A stretch of DNA of 64,000 bases from Nevskia ramosa DSM 11499. GTDB lineage: Bacteria; Pseudomonadota; Gammaproteobacteria; Nevskiales; Nevskiaceae. The first letter of the stretch is position 1, and every line of letters starts with the position of its first letter. Positions 32,701-40,335 of this stretch are shown here, in pieces. The stretch covers positions 62,001-126,000 of the forward strand of contig NZ_ATVI01000010.1 of NCBI RefSeq assembly GCF_000420645.1, in the 5' to 3' direction. A model generated the notes under the pieces. The model searched no databases and was not told the DNA's origin. It worked only from the letters and a program-made list of their open reading frames with translations. Made by a program: the position numbers and the translations under genes.

Positions 32701-33868
32701 GATCGACCCCGGTCCGATCGCGCGGCTGGAGTCATCGACCAGCGGCTGGGTCGGTGGCGAAACGGCGATCCGTTCGCGCAAGGGCGAGGGTGGTCTGTCG
32801 CAGCTGTTCGATCTGGAAACGCCGGTGACGCTGAATCTGCCGGAAACCAGCTTCGGCCAGGCTTCGCTGACCGCAACCCCGGTCTACATCGACAGCGGCA
32901 CCGCCAGCGGCACGCGTTTGTTGCGGATCGGCGCCGGTGCCTTGGTCGGCGGCACCGAGACCGGCACCCGGGATGCCGGCGGTGTCGCTTTCGGGCTTGG
33001 CTACAAGCTTGGCGATTTCCGCGCCGACATCGGCGTGACGCCGATCGGCTTCGAGGTCGAGCGCCTGGTCGGCGGCCTGTCATGGCGCTACAGCCCGGAC
33101 GATCTGCGCCTCGGCGTCGACGTGTCGCGGCGCGCGGTCAGCGAAAGTCTGCTCGCCTATTCCGGCGCCAAGGACCCGCTGCTCGGTCGCAGCTTCGGCG
33201 GCGTGGCGCGCACCGGCGGCCGAGTCGACGTGGCCTACGATACCGGCCGCTTCGGCCTCTACGGCTACGGCGGCTACTACAGCTACGACGGCCGCAATGT
33301 CGAAACCAATGCTTCGCTGCTCGGCGGTGCCGGGGTCTTTGGCCGCACCGCGCTGGCCGCCAATCACGGTCTGACCTACGGCCTGAACCTGACCGTGTTC
33401 AGCTTCGATGACAACCGCCGCTTCTACACCTTCGGCCACGGCGGCTACTTCAGCCCGCAGCTGTTCACGGCAGTGACGGTGCCGGTGCAATGGGCCGGTG
33501 TCGCCGGACCGCTGAGCTGGAACCTGAGCGCCGCGTTCGGCGTGCAGAGCTTCCGCGAGGACGGCGCGCCTTACTACCCCGGCTTCGACGCGCTGCAGGC
33601 CGAGCTGGAAAGAGTCGTGGCGCTGGATCCGCAGTCGACCCAGGCCACCGGCTACGCCGCCCAGCGCAGCACCGGCCTCGGCTACACGGCGAAGGCGCTC
33701 AGCGAATATCGGATCGCGCCGCGGCTGACCGTCGGCGGCCTGTTCTCGATCGACAACGCCCGCAACTTCCGCGAACTGCAGGCGCACGGCTATCTGCGCT
33801 GGTACTTCTCGCCGCAGCCACCGGAAGCCACCGATCCGGCGCCGATCCTGCCGTTCTACCAGTACTGA
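29792..33868 (+). CDS. bcsC: Cellulose synthase outer-membrane subunit BcsC
   Basis: 1358-residue export channel. It has a signal peptide (ICVVPMVLAAAVGSLPAQAQA), then about 850 residues of TPR-type helical repeats forming the periplasmic scaffold, an Ala/Pro-rich linker near 870-920, and a C-terminal barrel beginning about residue 980 (GGETAIRSRKGEGGLSQLFDLETPVTLNLP), the BcsC signature. It ends in a barrel strand with terminal FYQY. It guides the glucan through the peptidoglycan and out of the cell. The start at 29792 overlaps the bcsZ stop (ATGA). Confidence 0.94.
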   Translation: MKPLRPLPRSLPRSLICVVPMVLAAAVGSLPAQAQAQAKPDAAAVNALAEQGRYWEGREQYGRAREAWQRVVDADPGNIEALSRLVGLATRENDSAGAKRYLDRLRTVAPGSAALKQAEGLVAGGNGPGRAGQGSPDAAALARARAAAASQDYPTALSAYREAFGGEPTGGSNAMEYYQTLGATEAGWAPAERWLRSNAANNPKDSAAALALAQHLTYREKTRREGIDKLAALSAHPMVGPQARKSQRQALIWLEGQPADAGRYRAWLATDDKDTEIRAKLDGLASAQRADAGAAYGARINGLFKQADSGDVAGAEAGFTSILKTSPGNADALGGMGVIRLRQQRYEESKSYLDKARAASPATAGRWREALTSANFWSRVQTAEKARLAGDYAAADSAYASALAAPPSEVPDSVRLAHADVLLNRGKDREAEAIARSALKRDDQNADALAVLLTVLSRSGRDAEALELSRKAPAKLRPQVATLRGEQLRRRAKQARDAGDLAGSERLLNDALLEQPANPWIRLDLSEVYRKQNRRAEAATLLDGLASSHGRNRDVRLAQAYFDAEQQDWAGVLNRLESFTAAERSADAVGLQRRAWVQYQLERARIALRRSRPGDAHRILTDTDIAAGGDPELLSALASGWAELQDPARAVAYMRRAMGDSRGATPALRAQYAALLLSAGQDAEFEVVAADLAARKDLDPAGQAALDQLVIGYRVKLADRARTEHRYPEAYLQLRDAVARYPANVQVQMALARLLTDARDIDAAASIYQSLAQREPDDIDIRLGLVDTLLAGDRKVAATREIDRGLSLDAANPRWWRASGRLAEQENRKGAALKAYRRAEELERESPAEQPAPQLAWIDPRQPGVSLPAPVAELLAETSPDAPGPLAPRATGVAAAPAVQSAVGRAGAPAAPSAPAVQGAAIGLRPSNALTGDGVGPWQAAQVGQPLWLKLSEPAAPKGKPGTDAAEVYPIDPGPIARLESSTSGWVGGETAIRSRKGEGGLSQLFDLETPVTLNLPETSFGQASLTATPVYIDSGTASGTRLLRIGAGALVGGTETGTRDAGGVAFGLGYKLGDFRADIGVTPIGFEVERLVGGLSWRYSPDDLRLGVDVSRRAVSESLLAYSGAKDPLLGRSFGGVARTGGRVDVAYDTGRFGLYGYGGYYSYDGRNVETNASLLGGAGVFGRTALAANHGLTYGLNLTVFSFDDNRRFYTFGHGGYFSPQLFTAVTVPVQWAGVAGPLSWNLSAAFGVQSFREDGAPYYPGFDALQAELERVVALDPQSTQATGYAAQRSTGLGYTAKALSEYRIAPRLTVGGLFSIDNARNFRELQAHGYLRWYFSPQPPEATDPAPILPFYQY

Positions 33869-33872
33869 CGCC

Positions 33873-34274
33873 ATGAACAGACTCCATCATCTGCTGCTCG
33901 CCGCCGGCTGCGCCTTGCCGGTTTTCGCACACGCTGCCGACGCGCCTGCGCCGCTGATCGGCGCCAGCCCGAACGATGCCGAGCAGCTGCTGAAGACGCT
34001 CGAAGACCGGCTCGGCGGCAATCCCTTCGATCCGGTGTCGATGAACAACCTCGCGGTGATCCGGCTCAAGGAAAACAACCCTTATGCCGCCGCCGAACTA
34101 CTGGCCCGGGCGCATCAGCTCGATCCCGACAACACGGTGATCACCGCCAACAACACAAACCTCGGCAAGTGGATCGAGGCCCGCGCCAAGGCCGAGCGCA
34201 AGCCGGCCGAGCCGATCGACGATCCCAGCCAGCCGTTCCCGCCCGAGCCGCCGCCGCTGTGGCCGTCGCGCTGA
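33873..34274 (+). CDS. Small exported TPR-like protein in the cellulose operon
   Basis: 133-residue protein with a signal peptide (LLLAAGCALPVFAHAA). One or two TPR-like helix pairs follow (DPVSMNNLAVIRLKENNPYAAAELLARAHQLDPDN), then a proline-rich tail (PFPPEPPPLWPSR). It begins four bases after the bcsC stop, so it is co-transcribed. I do not recognise it among named Bcs subunits. A periplasmic adaptor binding the BcsC TPR scaffold is a reasonable guess only. The residue Cys in AAGCAL is not in a good lipobox context. Confidence 0.75.
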   Translation: MNRLHHLLLAAGCALPVFAHAADAPAPLIGASPNDAEQLLKTLEDRLGGNPFDPVSMNNLAVIRLKENNPYAAAELLARAHQLDPDNTVITANNTNLGKWIEARAKAERKPAEPIDDPSQPFPPEPPPLWPSR

Positions 34275-34296
34275 AATCCGATTCGAGAGCCTTCCG

Positions 34297-35091
34297 ATGA
34301 AACCAGCCGTACTGCTGTTCCCGCTGCTCGCAGCGCTTGCCATCGTTGCCGGCTGCACCTCGCAGGTCGATGACATCCAGGTGCCCGATCTGAGCTCGCC
34401 GATGGACGAGCTGCCGGTCGGCGTGTTCGTCGGCCGCACCACGTTCCAGTCGACGCCGGCCGAAGTGGCAGGCACTGCCTTGATCGCGCCAGGCGGCCGG
34501 ATGACGGTGATCGGCGACCAGGGCGAATTTCTCGCTTCGGGGCTTTATCAGACGGTGGGCAGCGGCATCAATGCGCAGCTGCGCTTCCATCTGCCGAACC
34601 TGCGCGGTGCCGATGGCCAGCCGCTGACGCCGCCAACGACCGGTGATTTCATCGGCACCTTCATGGCGCAGGACAGTTTCACCGGCACCTACGTGCGCAA
34701 CGATGGCGAAGCCGGCTCGATGAACTTCGTCTACGACGTTCAGAGCGCCACGCCGGCCGACCTCGCCAACCTGGTCGGCACCTGGGCCACGCCGGATGCC
34801 TTCGGCGACAGCATCGTCAGCTTCACCTTCGTCAACGGCGGCGGCTTCAGTGGTCTGGACGCCAACGGCTGCCGTTACATCAACGCCGAAGCCCTGGTCA
34901 TCGACCCGCGCTACAACCTCTACCGCCTGAATTTCTCGCGCAGCTGCGTCGGCGACGTCAACGCCGTGGTGTTCACCGGCCTGATGACCGTGGTCACCCG
35001 CAGCGGCGCCGGCCGCAGCTTCCAGCAGATGATCTTCACCGGCTCGAACAGCTCGGCGGCGGTGTCGTTCCGGTTGACCGGGCAGAACTGA
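34297..35091 (+). CDS. Uncharacterised lipoprotein at the end of the cellulose operon
   Basis: 264 residues with a clear lipoprotein signal (LLAALAIVAGC, Cys about 20). The mature part is beta-rich with two similar halves, each carrying a FVGRTTF/LVGTWATP-type start and Gly/Asn-rich turns, reminiscent of a small beta-sandwich or lipocalin-like fold. No family is recognised. It follows the TPR gene by 22 bases and is closed by a hairpin, so it belongs to the operon. A role in anchoring or assembly of cellulose at the outer membrane is possible but unproven. Confidence 0.75.
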   Translation: MKPAVLLFPLLAALAIVAGCTSQVDDIQVPDLSSPMDELPVGVFVGRTTFQSTPAEVAGTALIAPGGRMTVIGDQGEFLASGLYQTVGSGINAQLRFHLPNLRGADGQPLTPPTTGDFIGTFMAQDSFTGTYVRNDGEAGSMNFVYDVQSATPADLANLVGTWATPDAFGDSIVSFTFVNGGGFSGLDANGCRYINAEALVIDPRYNLYRLNFSRSCVGDVNAVVFTGLMTVVTRSGAGRSFQQMIFTGSNSSAAVSFRLTGQN

Positions 35092-35101
35092 CGCAGGTCT
35101 C

Positions 35102-35123
35102 CCCTCTCCCGCAAGGGAGAGGG
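35102..35123. terminator. Hairpin ending the cellulose operon
   Basis: Perfect 9-bp stem CCCTCTCCC / GGGAGAGGG with a GCAA loop, followed by CTTTC. It lies between the lipoprotein gene and the convergent DUF455 gene. The same hairpin sequence is a common intergenic repeat in gammaproteobacteria, so it may be both repeat and terminator. Confidence 0.65.
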
Positions 35124-35132
35124 CTTTCAGAC

Positions 35133-35933
35133 TCAGCGCGCCGTCTGCAACAGCAGACTCATCTCCTCGTCATCGAAGCCCGCCGCACGCCGCGCGGCTT
35201 CGTTGATCGGCAGGCGGATGTTCATGCCCTGCTCGGCGAGCAGGCGCTGCGACGTGGTCAAGGGATCGACGCCGCGCTGTGCGCACAGCCAGCGATACCA
35301 GCGCGTACCGATCGCGACATGGCCGACTTCTTCGGCGAGGATCACGTCGAGGATCGCGACGGTTTCCGGATCGCCGATTTCGCTGAGCCGGCGGATGATC
35401 CCCGGCGTCACATCGAGACCGCGTGCTTCGAGTACGCGCGGCACGCAGCACATCCGTTCGAGCACGTCCTGCGCGGTTTTCTCGGCCGCTTCCCAGAGGC
35501 CGTTGTGGGCGGGCATGTCGCCGTAGTCGTAGCCGAGCGAAATCAGCCGTGCGCGCAGCATCGTGTAGTGCCGGGCCTCGTCGCGGGCCACGGAGAGCCA
35601 GTCCACGTAGTAGTCGTCCGGCAGGCCACGAAAGCGCCAGGCGGCATCGAGCGCGAGGTTGATCGCGTTGAACTCGATATGGGCGACGGCGTGGATCAGC
35701 GCAGCGCGGCCGGCGACGGTGCCGAGACCGCGGGTCGGCACGTCGCGCGGGCGGATCAGCTCGGGCCTGGCCGGGCGGCCCGGAACACGTGGATCGGCGG
35801 CATCGGCGGCTGGCTCATCACCCACCGCTTTCGGCACGGCTACCGGCAGCGCGGCAACCAAGGCGCACTTCGCGGTGGGATCCGTCTCGCAAAGCGCTGC
35901 GTGCACCGCATCCAGCAGTGCCGCTGGGCTCAC
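35133..35933 (-). CDS. DUF455 ferritin-like protein
   Basis: 266-residue protein of the DUF455 family, a ferritin-like four-helix fold. Metal-ligand-type motifs are visible: HIEFNAINLALDAAW, DEARHY and AEEVGHVAIG. The function is unknown; a di-metal oxidase or hydroxylase role is inferred from the fold. I chose the GTG at 35933 because it overlaps the upstream FAH gene stop (GTGA) and has GGGA ahead; an in-frame TTG at 35954 is less likely. It is part of a three-gene minus-strand cluster. Confidence 0.85.
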   Translation of the reverse strand: MSPAALLDAVHAALCETDPTAKCALVAALPVAVPKAVGDEPAADAADPRVPGRPARPELIRPRDVPTRGLGTVAGRAALIHAVAHIEFNAINLALDAAWRFRGLPDDYYVDWLSVARDEARHYTMLRARLISLGYDYGDMPAHNGLWEAAEKTAQDVLERMCCVPRVLEARGLDVTPGIIRRLSEIGDPETVAILDVILAEEVGHVAIGTRWYRWLCAQRGVDPLTTSQRLLAEQGMNIRLPINEAARRAAGFDDEEMSLLLQTAR

Positions 35934-36556
35934 TCGCAATCCCACTCGAAGCAACCGATGCTCGGGCTGGCCAGCACGCAGTGATCGCCGGGCTTCAACG
36001 CGGCCACGCCCTTGGGGGTGCCGGTGTAGATCACGTCACCCGGCTCCAGCGACCAGCTCTGGCTGAGGATCGCGATCTGCTGCGCGACCGGATAAAGCAT
36101 CTCGGCCGTCTTGCCGTGCTGGCGCAGCTCGCCGTTGACGTGCAGCGTGAATTCCATCGCCTGCAGATCCTGCTCGAGAAACGGCTTGAAATCGCCGAGC
36201 GGCGCGGAGCCGTCGTAGGACTTGGACAGCTCCCAGGGCTTGCCCTTGTTCTTCAAGGTGGTCTGCAGATCGCGCAGGGTCAGATCCAGACCCAGCGTGA
36301 TGCCGGCAATCGAATCGAGTGCGTCTTCGACGGCGATGTCGCGGCCACCGCCGGTCAGCATCACCACCAGCTCGACTTCGTGATGGGTGTCGCCACGGCC
36401 TTTGGGCAACGGGATCGGATCACCGAGCGCGACCACGGCCGACGGCGGCTTCATGAACACCACGCATTCGCCATCTGGCTTGTGGCCAAGGTGAGCGAGC
36501 TCCTCGACGTGCTCCGCGTAGTTCTTGCCGATGCAGAAGATGCGGTTGATTTTCAT
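35930..36556 (-). CDS. Fumarylacetoacetate hydrolase family protein
   Basis: 208-residue single-domain FAH-family enzyme. Conserved features are IFCIGKNYAEHVEEL, the metal ligands in HHEVELVVML (Glu-x-Glu), the Asp in LGLDLTLRDLQ, and the closing PGDVIYTGTPKGV. Short members like this act as acylpyruvases or oxaloacetate decarboxylases in the cytoplasm; the precise substrate cannot be read from sequence. It is translationally coupled to the following DUF455 gene. Confidence 0.9.
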   Translation of the reverse strand: MKINRIFCIGKNYAEHVEELAHLGHKPDGECVVFMKPPSAVVALGDPIPLPKGRGDTHHEVELVVMLTGGGRDIAVEDALDSIAGITLGLDLTLRDLQTTLKNKGKPWELSKSYDGSAPLGDFKPFLEQDLQAMEFTLHVNGELRQHGKTAEMLYPVAQQIAILSQSWSLEPGDVIYTGTPKGVAALKPGDHCVLASPSIGCFEWDCE

Positions 36557-36583
36557 GGTCTGGGTCAGGGGAAAGGGAGTTGT

Positions 36584-36979
36584 TCAGCGACGATCGAGCG
36601 CGTGCTGATCGAGCGCTGCGCGCGGCACGAACTGCAGCGCCTTCAGATGGGTGGCGGCGAGCAGCACCGGTGGCGCCATGCCGGCCTCGAAGGCTTCGAG
36701 CCAGCGCAGCGCGCACAGGCACCAGCGGTCACCGTCCTTCAGGCCCGGGAAGTCGTATTCCGGGCGCGGCGTGCTGAGATCGTTGCCGCGCGAGCGCGAG
36801 AACGTCAGGAATTCGGTGGTGACCTGGGCGCAGACCAGATGGCGGCCGACGTCCTGCGGGCCGGTGCGGCAGTTGCCGTCGCGATAGAAGCCGGTCATCG
36901 GATTGGTGCAGCAGCAGGCCAGCAATTCGCCGAAGACGTTCAGCGCAGGACCGGAAGACGAGGAAGCATCGGCAGCCAT
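36584..36979 (-). CDS. DUF2237 family protein
   Basis: 131 residues matching the DUF2237 pattern: NVFGELLACCCTNPMTGFYRDG, CRTGPQDVGRH, FSRSRGNDLSTPRPEY, FPGLKDGDRWCLCALRW and a conserved ATHLKAL. The repeated cysteines suggest metal binding, but no function is known. The frame is open far upstream, yet only the part from the ATG at 36979 shows family similarity. It precedes the FAH gene by 27 bases and is probably the first gene of that cluster. Confidence 0.88.
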   Translation of the reverse strand: MAADASSSSGPALNVFGELLACCCTNPMTGFYRDGNCRTGPQDVGRHLVCAQVTTEFLTFSRSRGNDLSTPRPEYDFPGLKDGDRWCLCALRWLEAFEAGMAPPVLLAATHLKALQFVPRAALDQHALDRR

Positions 36980-37057
36980 GACAGGTTCGCGCGCAGGTGG
37001 GGAGACCGATGATAGCGAGCGCTGCGTGATGACTTCATAAATCGACGCCGTGCGGCG

Positions 37058-38011
37058 ATGATGGCGACCCCGACCCAGTCTCGATCCCTGATGAAACCAA
37101 CCCGTACCGTCAGCCGTGGTGCCATCGACCTCGCCGTCTACGAGCGCGGCGCGGCACCCGGTCGCCAGACCCTCGTACTGGTGCATGGCTACCCGGATTC
37201 CGCCCAGGTCTGGACGGCGATTGCGGAACGCCTGGCAGAGCGCTTCCATGTGGTCAGCTATGACGTGCGTGGCGCCGGCGAGTCGAGCGTGCCGAGCCGC
37301 ATCCGCGATTACCGCATCGCCGAGCTGATGGGCGATCTCGAAGCTGTGATCGATGCCGTGGCACCCGGCGGCCAGGTGCATCTGGCTGCTCACGACTGGG
37401 GTTCGATCCAGTGCTGGGAAGGTGTGACCACCGCGCCGCTGAATGCGCGCATCGCGACCTACACCAGCATCAGTGGCCCCAGCCTCGATCACGTTGGCTA
37501 CTGGCTGCGCGAGCATGCCAAGCCGGGCTGGCGCGGCGAGCAGTTGCTCAAGCAGCTGGCGCGCTCCTGGTACATCGTCGCCTTCCAGCTGCCGGTGCTG
37601 GCGCCGACCGCCTGGCGGCTGGCGCTCGGCCGTTACTGGCCGAAGCTCATGAAGCAGATGGAAGGGGCGACCGTCGAAGCCAGCCCGACCCAAGTCAAGG
37701 ATGGCCGCAACGGCGTCAATCTCTACCGCGCCAACATGCTGCCGCGCCTGTTCAGGCCGCTGCCGCGCTTTGCCACCCTGCCGGTGCAGCTGATCATTCC
37801 GACCCGCGATCGCTTCGTCGGCCCCGAGCTGTACGAAGGCCTGTCGCGCTGGGTGAAGGTGCTGCGCCGCCGCGCGATCGATGCCGGCCACTGGCTGCTG
37901 CTGAGCCACCCGGACAAGGTCGCCAACTGCATCGCCGAATGGATCGCCGAGCATCCGATCAAGACCGAAAGCGCTGAACCCGCCCCCTCCTCGAACGCCA
38001 AGCACGCATGA
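37058..38011 (+). CDS. Alpha/beta hydrolase, epoxide-hydrolase-like
   Basis: 317-residue cytoplasmic hydrolase. The oxyanion motif LVHGYPDS, the nucleophile elbow AAHDWGS with aspartate as nucleophile (as in epoxide hydrolases and haloalkane dehalogenases), a second acid in PTRDRFV and histidine in AGHWLLLSHPD are present. Cap-domain residues cannot be judged by eye. Two adjacent ATGs (37058, 37061) or one at 37091 (MKPTRTVSRG) could start it. Its stop overlaps the next gene (ATGA), so the two are an operon. Confidence 0.85.
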   Translation: MMATPTQSRSLMKPTRTVSRGAIDLAVYERGAAPGRQTLVLVHGYPDSAQVWTAIAERLAERFHVVSYDVRGAGESSVPSRIRDYRIAELMGDLEAVIDAVAPGGQVHLAAHDWGSIQCWEGVTTAPLNARIATYTSISGPSLDHVGYWLREHAKPGWRGEQLLKQLARSWYIVAFQLPVLAPTAWRLALGRYWPKLMKQMEGATVEASPTQVKDGRNGVNLYRANMLPRLFRPLPRFATLPVQLIIPTRDRFVGPELYEGLSRWVKVLRRRAIDAGHWLLLSHPDKVANCIAEWIAEHPIKTESAEPAPSSNAKHA

Positions 38012-38712
38012 ACATCCTGATCGTCCACGCCCATCCCGAGCCGGCCTCGTTCACCTCGGCAATGAAGAACGCCGCGGTCGCCGATTTCACGGCGGCTGGC
38101 CATAGCGTCGTCGTTTCCGATCTCTACGCGATGGGCTTCAACCCGGTGGCGAGTGCGGCGGACTTCGGCACCCGCGGCAATGCCGACTACCTGAACTACG
38201 CGCTCGAACAGCGCGGCAACGGCGACGCCGGCACCCTGGCGCCGGATATCGCCACCGAGCTGGCCAAGCTGCTCGCCGCCGATCTGGTGATCTTCAGCTT
38301 CCCGCTGTACTGGTTCTCGGTGCCGGCGATTCTCAAGGGCTGGATCGATCGCGTGCTGGTGTCCGGCAAGACCTACGGCGGCCGGCGCATCTACGATCAG
38401 GGCGGGCTGAAGGGCAAGCGCGCGCTGCTGGCGCTGACCACCGGCGGCCGCGATTACATGCTCAGCGAAGGCGGCATCCACGGCGACATCGAAGACATCC
38501 TCAAGCCGGTACTGCAGGGCACGCTGGCCTATACCGGCATGACCGTGCTGCCCAGCTTCGTCGGCTTCCACGTGCCGTATCTGAAGCAGGAAGAGCGCGC
38601 CGCGATCCTGGAAAACTTCCGCGCCCATCTGGCCAGGCTCGACACGCTGACGCCGCTGAGTTTCCCGAAGCTGGCCGACTTCGATGCCCAGATGAAGCCG
38701 CTGACCAAGTAG
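38008..38712 (+). CDS. NAD(P)H:quinone oxidoreductase-like flavodoxin-fold protein
   Basis: 234-residue protein of the Flavodoxin_2 / NQO1-like family. It has the FMN/FAD phosphate-binding start ILIVHAHPEPASF and FSFPLYWFSVPAILKGWIDRV, both strongly conserved, plus LALTTGG before the C-terminal half. It probably reduces quinones or other electrophiles with two electrons from NAD(P)H. It is translationally coupled to the upstream epoxide-hydrolase-like gene, which suggests detoxification of reactive organics. Confidence 0.9.
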   Translation: MNILIVHAHPEPASFTSAMKNAAVADFTAAGHSVVVSDLYAMGFNPVASAADFGTRGNADYLNYALEQRGNGDAGTLAPDIATELAKLLAADLVIFSFPLYWFSVPAILKGWIDRVLVSGKTYGGRRIYDQGGLKGKRALLALTTGGRDYMLSEGGIHGDIEDILKPVLQGTLAYTGMTVLPSFVGFHVPYLKQEERAAILENFRAHLARLDTLTPLSFPKLADFDAQMKPLTK

Positions 38713-38828
38713 CCCGACGGCAGAAAAGCTGCCCTGTTCTGTGCTCTACCGCACCAAGTTCAACCGCATTTTTTCCGCATGGCTCTGTCCAAGCCATCAC
38801 TTGAAAATCGAGAGAGTGGTACTGACCC

Positions 38829-40325
38829 ATGCCGGAAACGACCCAGGCAGAGCAGAAAGAAGCAGTAGCGAGTACGGGCATCGACAGCCTGGACGACATT
38901 CTTGACGGCGGCTATCGGAAGAACCGCCTGTACCTGATCGAGGGTGTGCCGGGTTCCGGCAAGACCACCCTGGCGCTGCAGTTCCTGCTGGACGGCGCGA
39001 GCCGCAACGAGCCGACGCTGTACATCACGCTGTCGGAGTCCGCCGAGGAGCTGGGCGCGATCGCCGAATCGCACGGCTGGTCGCTGGACGGGATCGCCGT
39101 GCGCGAACTGGTGCCGTCCGAGGCGGTGCTGCGGCCGGACGATCACTACACGATGTTTCATCCGTCCGAGGTGGAACTCGGCGAAACCACGCGCACCATT
39201 CTCGAAGAAGTGGACCGGATCAATCCCAAGCGGGTGGTCTTCGATTCGCTCTCCGAACTGCGCCTGATCGCCGGCAGCCCGCTGCTCTACCGCCGGCAGA
39301 TTCTTGCCCTCAAGCATTTCTTCGCCGGCCGCAATTGCACGGTGCTGATGCTCGATGACATGACCAGTTCCGATCGCGACCTGCAGGTGCAGAGCATCGC
39401 GCACGCGGTGGTACTGCTCGAGCAGGCCAATCCCGATTACGGCGTCGAGCGGCGCCGGTTGCGCGTGGTCAAGTACCGCGGCGTGAACTTCCGTGGCGGC
39501 TATCACGACTACGCGATCCGCCAAGGCGGCCTCGTCGTCTTTCCTCGTCTGGTCGCCACCGAACACCGCAAATTGCCGAGCCGGCAGAGGTTGCCGAGCG
39601 GGATCGCCGAACTGGATACGCTGCTCGGCGGCGGCGTCGAGCGCGGCACCAGCACCTTGCTGTCCGGCGCGGCAGGTACCGGAAAGTCGTCGGTGGCGGC
39701 GCAGTTCGTTTATGCGGCGGCGGAGCGCGGCGAGACTGCGGCGATGTTCATCTTCGACGAGAGCATCGACACCCTGTTGAGCCGCACTTCGGCGCTGCAT
39801 ATCGATCTGCAGAAGCATGTCGACTCCGGGCGCGTCACCATCAAGCCGATCGACCCGGCGGAACTCTCGCCGGGCGAACTCGTTCATGCGATCCGCAAGA
39901 GCGTCGATGAGCGCAGCGTTTCGATGATCGTCATCGACAGCCTGAACGGCTATCTGAACGCCATGCCCGGCGAGCGTTTCCTGATGATTCAGCTGCACGA
40001 GCTGCTGAGCTTCCTCGGTCACTCCGATGTCGCGACCCTGCTGGTCAGCGCGCATCAGGGGCTGATCGGCAGCAACATGACCTCGCCGGTGGACGTCAGT
40101 TATCTGGCCGACGCGGTGATCCTGATGCGCTACTTCGAATCCGAAGGCGAAGTTCGCCAAGCCATTTCGGTGGTCAAGAAACGCGGTGGTGCCCATGAGC
40201 GCAGCATCCGCGAATTCCGCATGAACGACGGCAACATCGTGGTGGGCGAACCCCTGAGAAATTTCCGCGGCATCCTGACGGGAGTGCCGATCTATCAGGA
40301 GGCGATGGCGCGGATCGAACCTTGA
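38829..40325 (+). CDS. KaiC-like double-domain ATPase
   Basis: 498-residue RecA-fold protein with two KaiC domains: Walker A GVPGSGKTT (about 39) and GAAGTGKSS (about 279), and acidic residues after the strands LYITLSE and MFIFDES. The C-terminus is shorter than in cyanobacterial KaiC and lacks an obvious autophosphorylation segment, and no kaiA or kaiB is near. Such proteobacterial KaiC homologues usually sit beside histidine kinases, as here: a hybrid kinase follows ten bases later. A role in stress or signal transduction rather than a true clock is likely. GAGAG precedes the ATG. Confidence 0.9.
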   Translation: MPETTQAEQKEAVASTGIDSLDDILDGGYRKNRLYLIEGVPGSGKTTLALQFLLDGASRNEPTLYITLSESAEELGAIAESHGWSLDGIAVRELVPSEAVLRPDDHYTMFHPSEVELGETTRTILEEVDRINPKRVVFDSLSELRLIAGSPLLYRRQILALKHFFAGRNCTVLMLDDMTSSDRDLQVQSIAHAVVLLEQANPDYGVERRRLRVVKYRGVNFRGGYHDYAIRQGGLVVFPRLVATEHRKLPSRQRLPSGIAELDTLLGGGVERGTSTLLSGAAGTGKSSVAAQFVYAAAERGETAAMFIFDESIDTLLSRTSALHIDLQKHVDSGRVTIKPIDPAELSPGELVHAIRKSVDERSVSMIVIDSLNGYLNAMPGERFLMIQLHELLSFLGHSDVATLLVSAHQGLIGSNMTSPVDVSYLADAVILMRYFESEGEVRQAISVVKKRGGAHERSIREFRMNDGNIVVGEPLRNFRGILTGVPIYQEAMARIEP

Positions 40326-40335
40326 TCCGCACGTC

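Noticed and set aside
38829-40325. A true circadian clock locus
   Set aside because: No kaiA or kaiB is present and the C-terminal phosphorylation segment of cyanobacterial KaiC is not recognisable.
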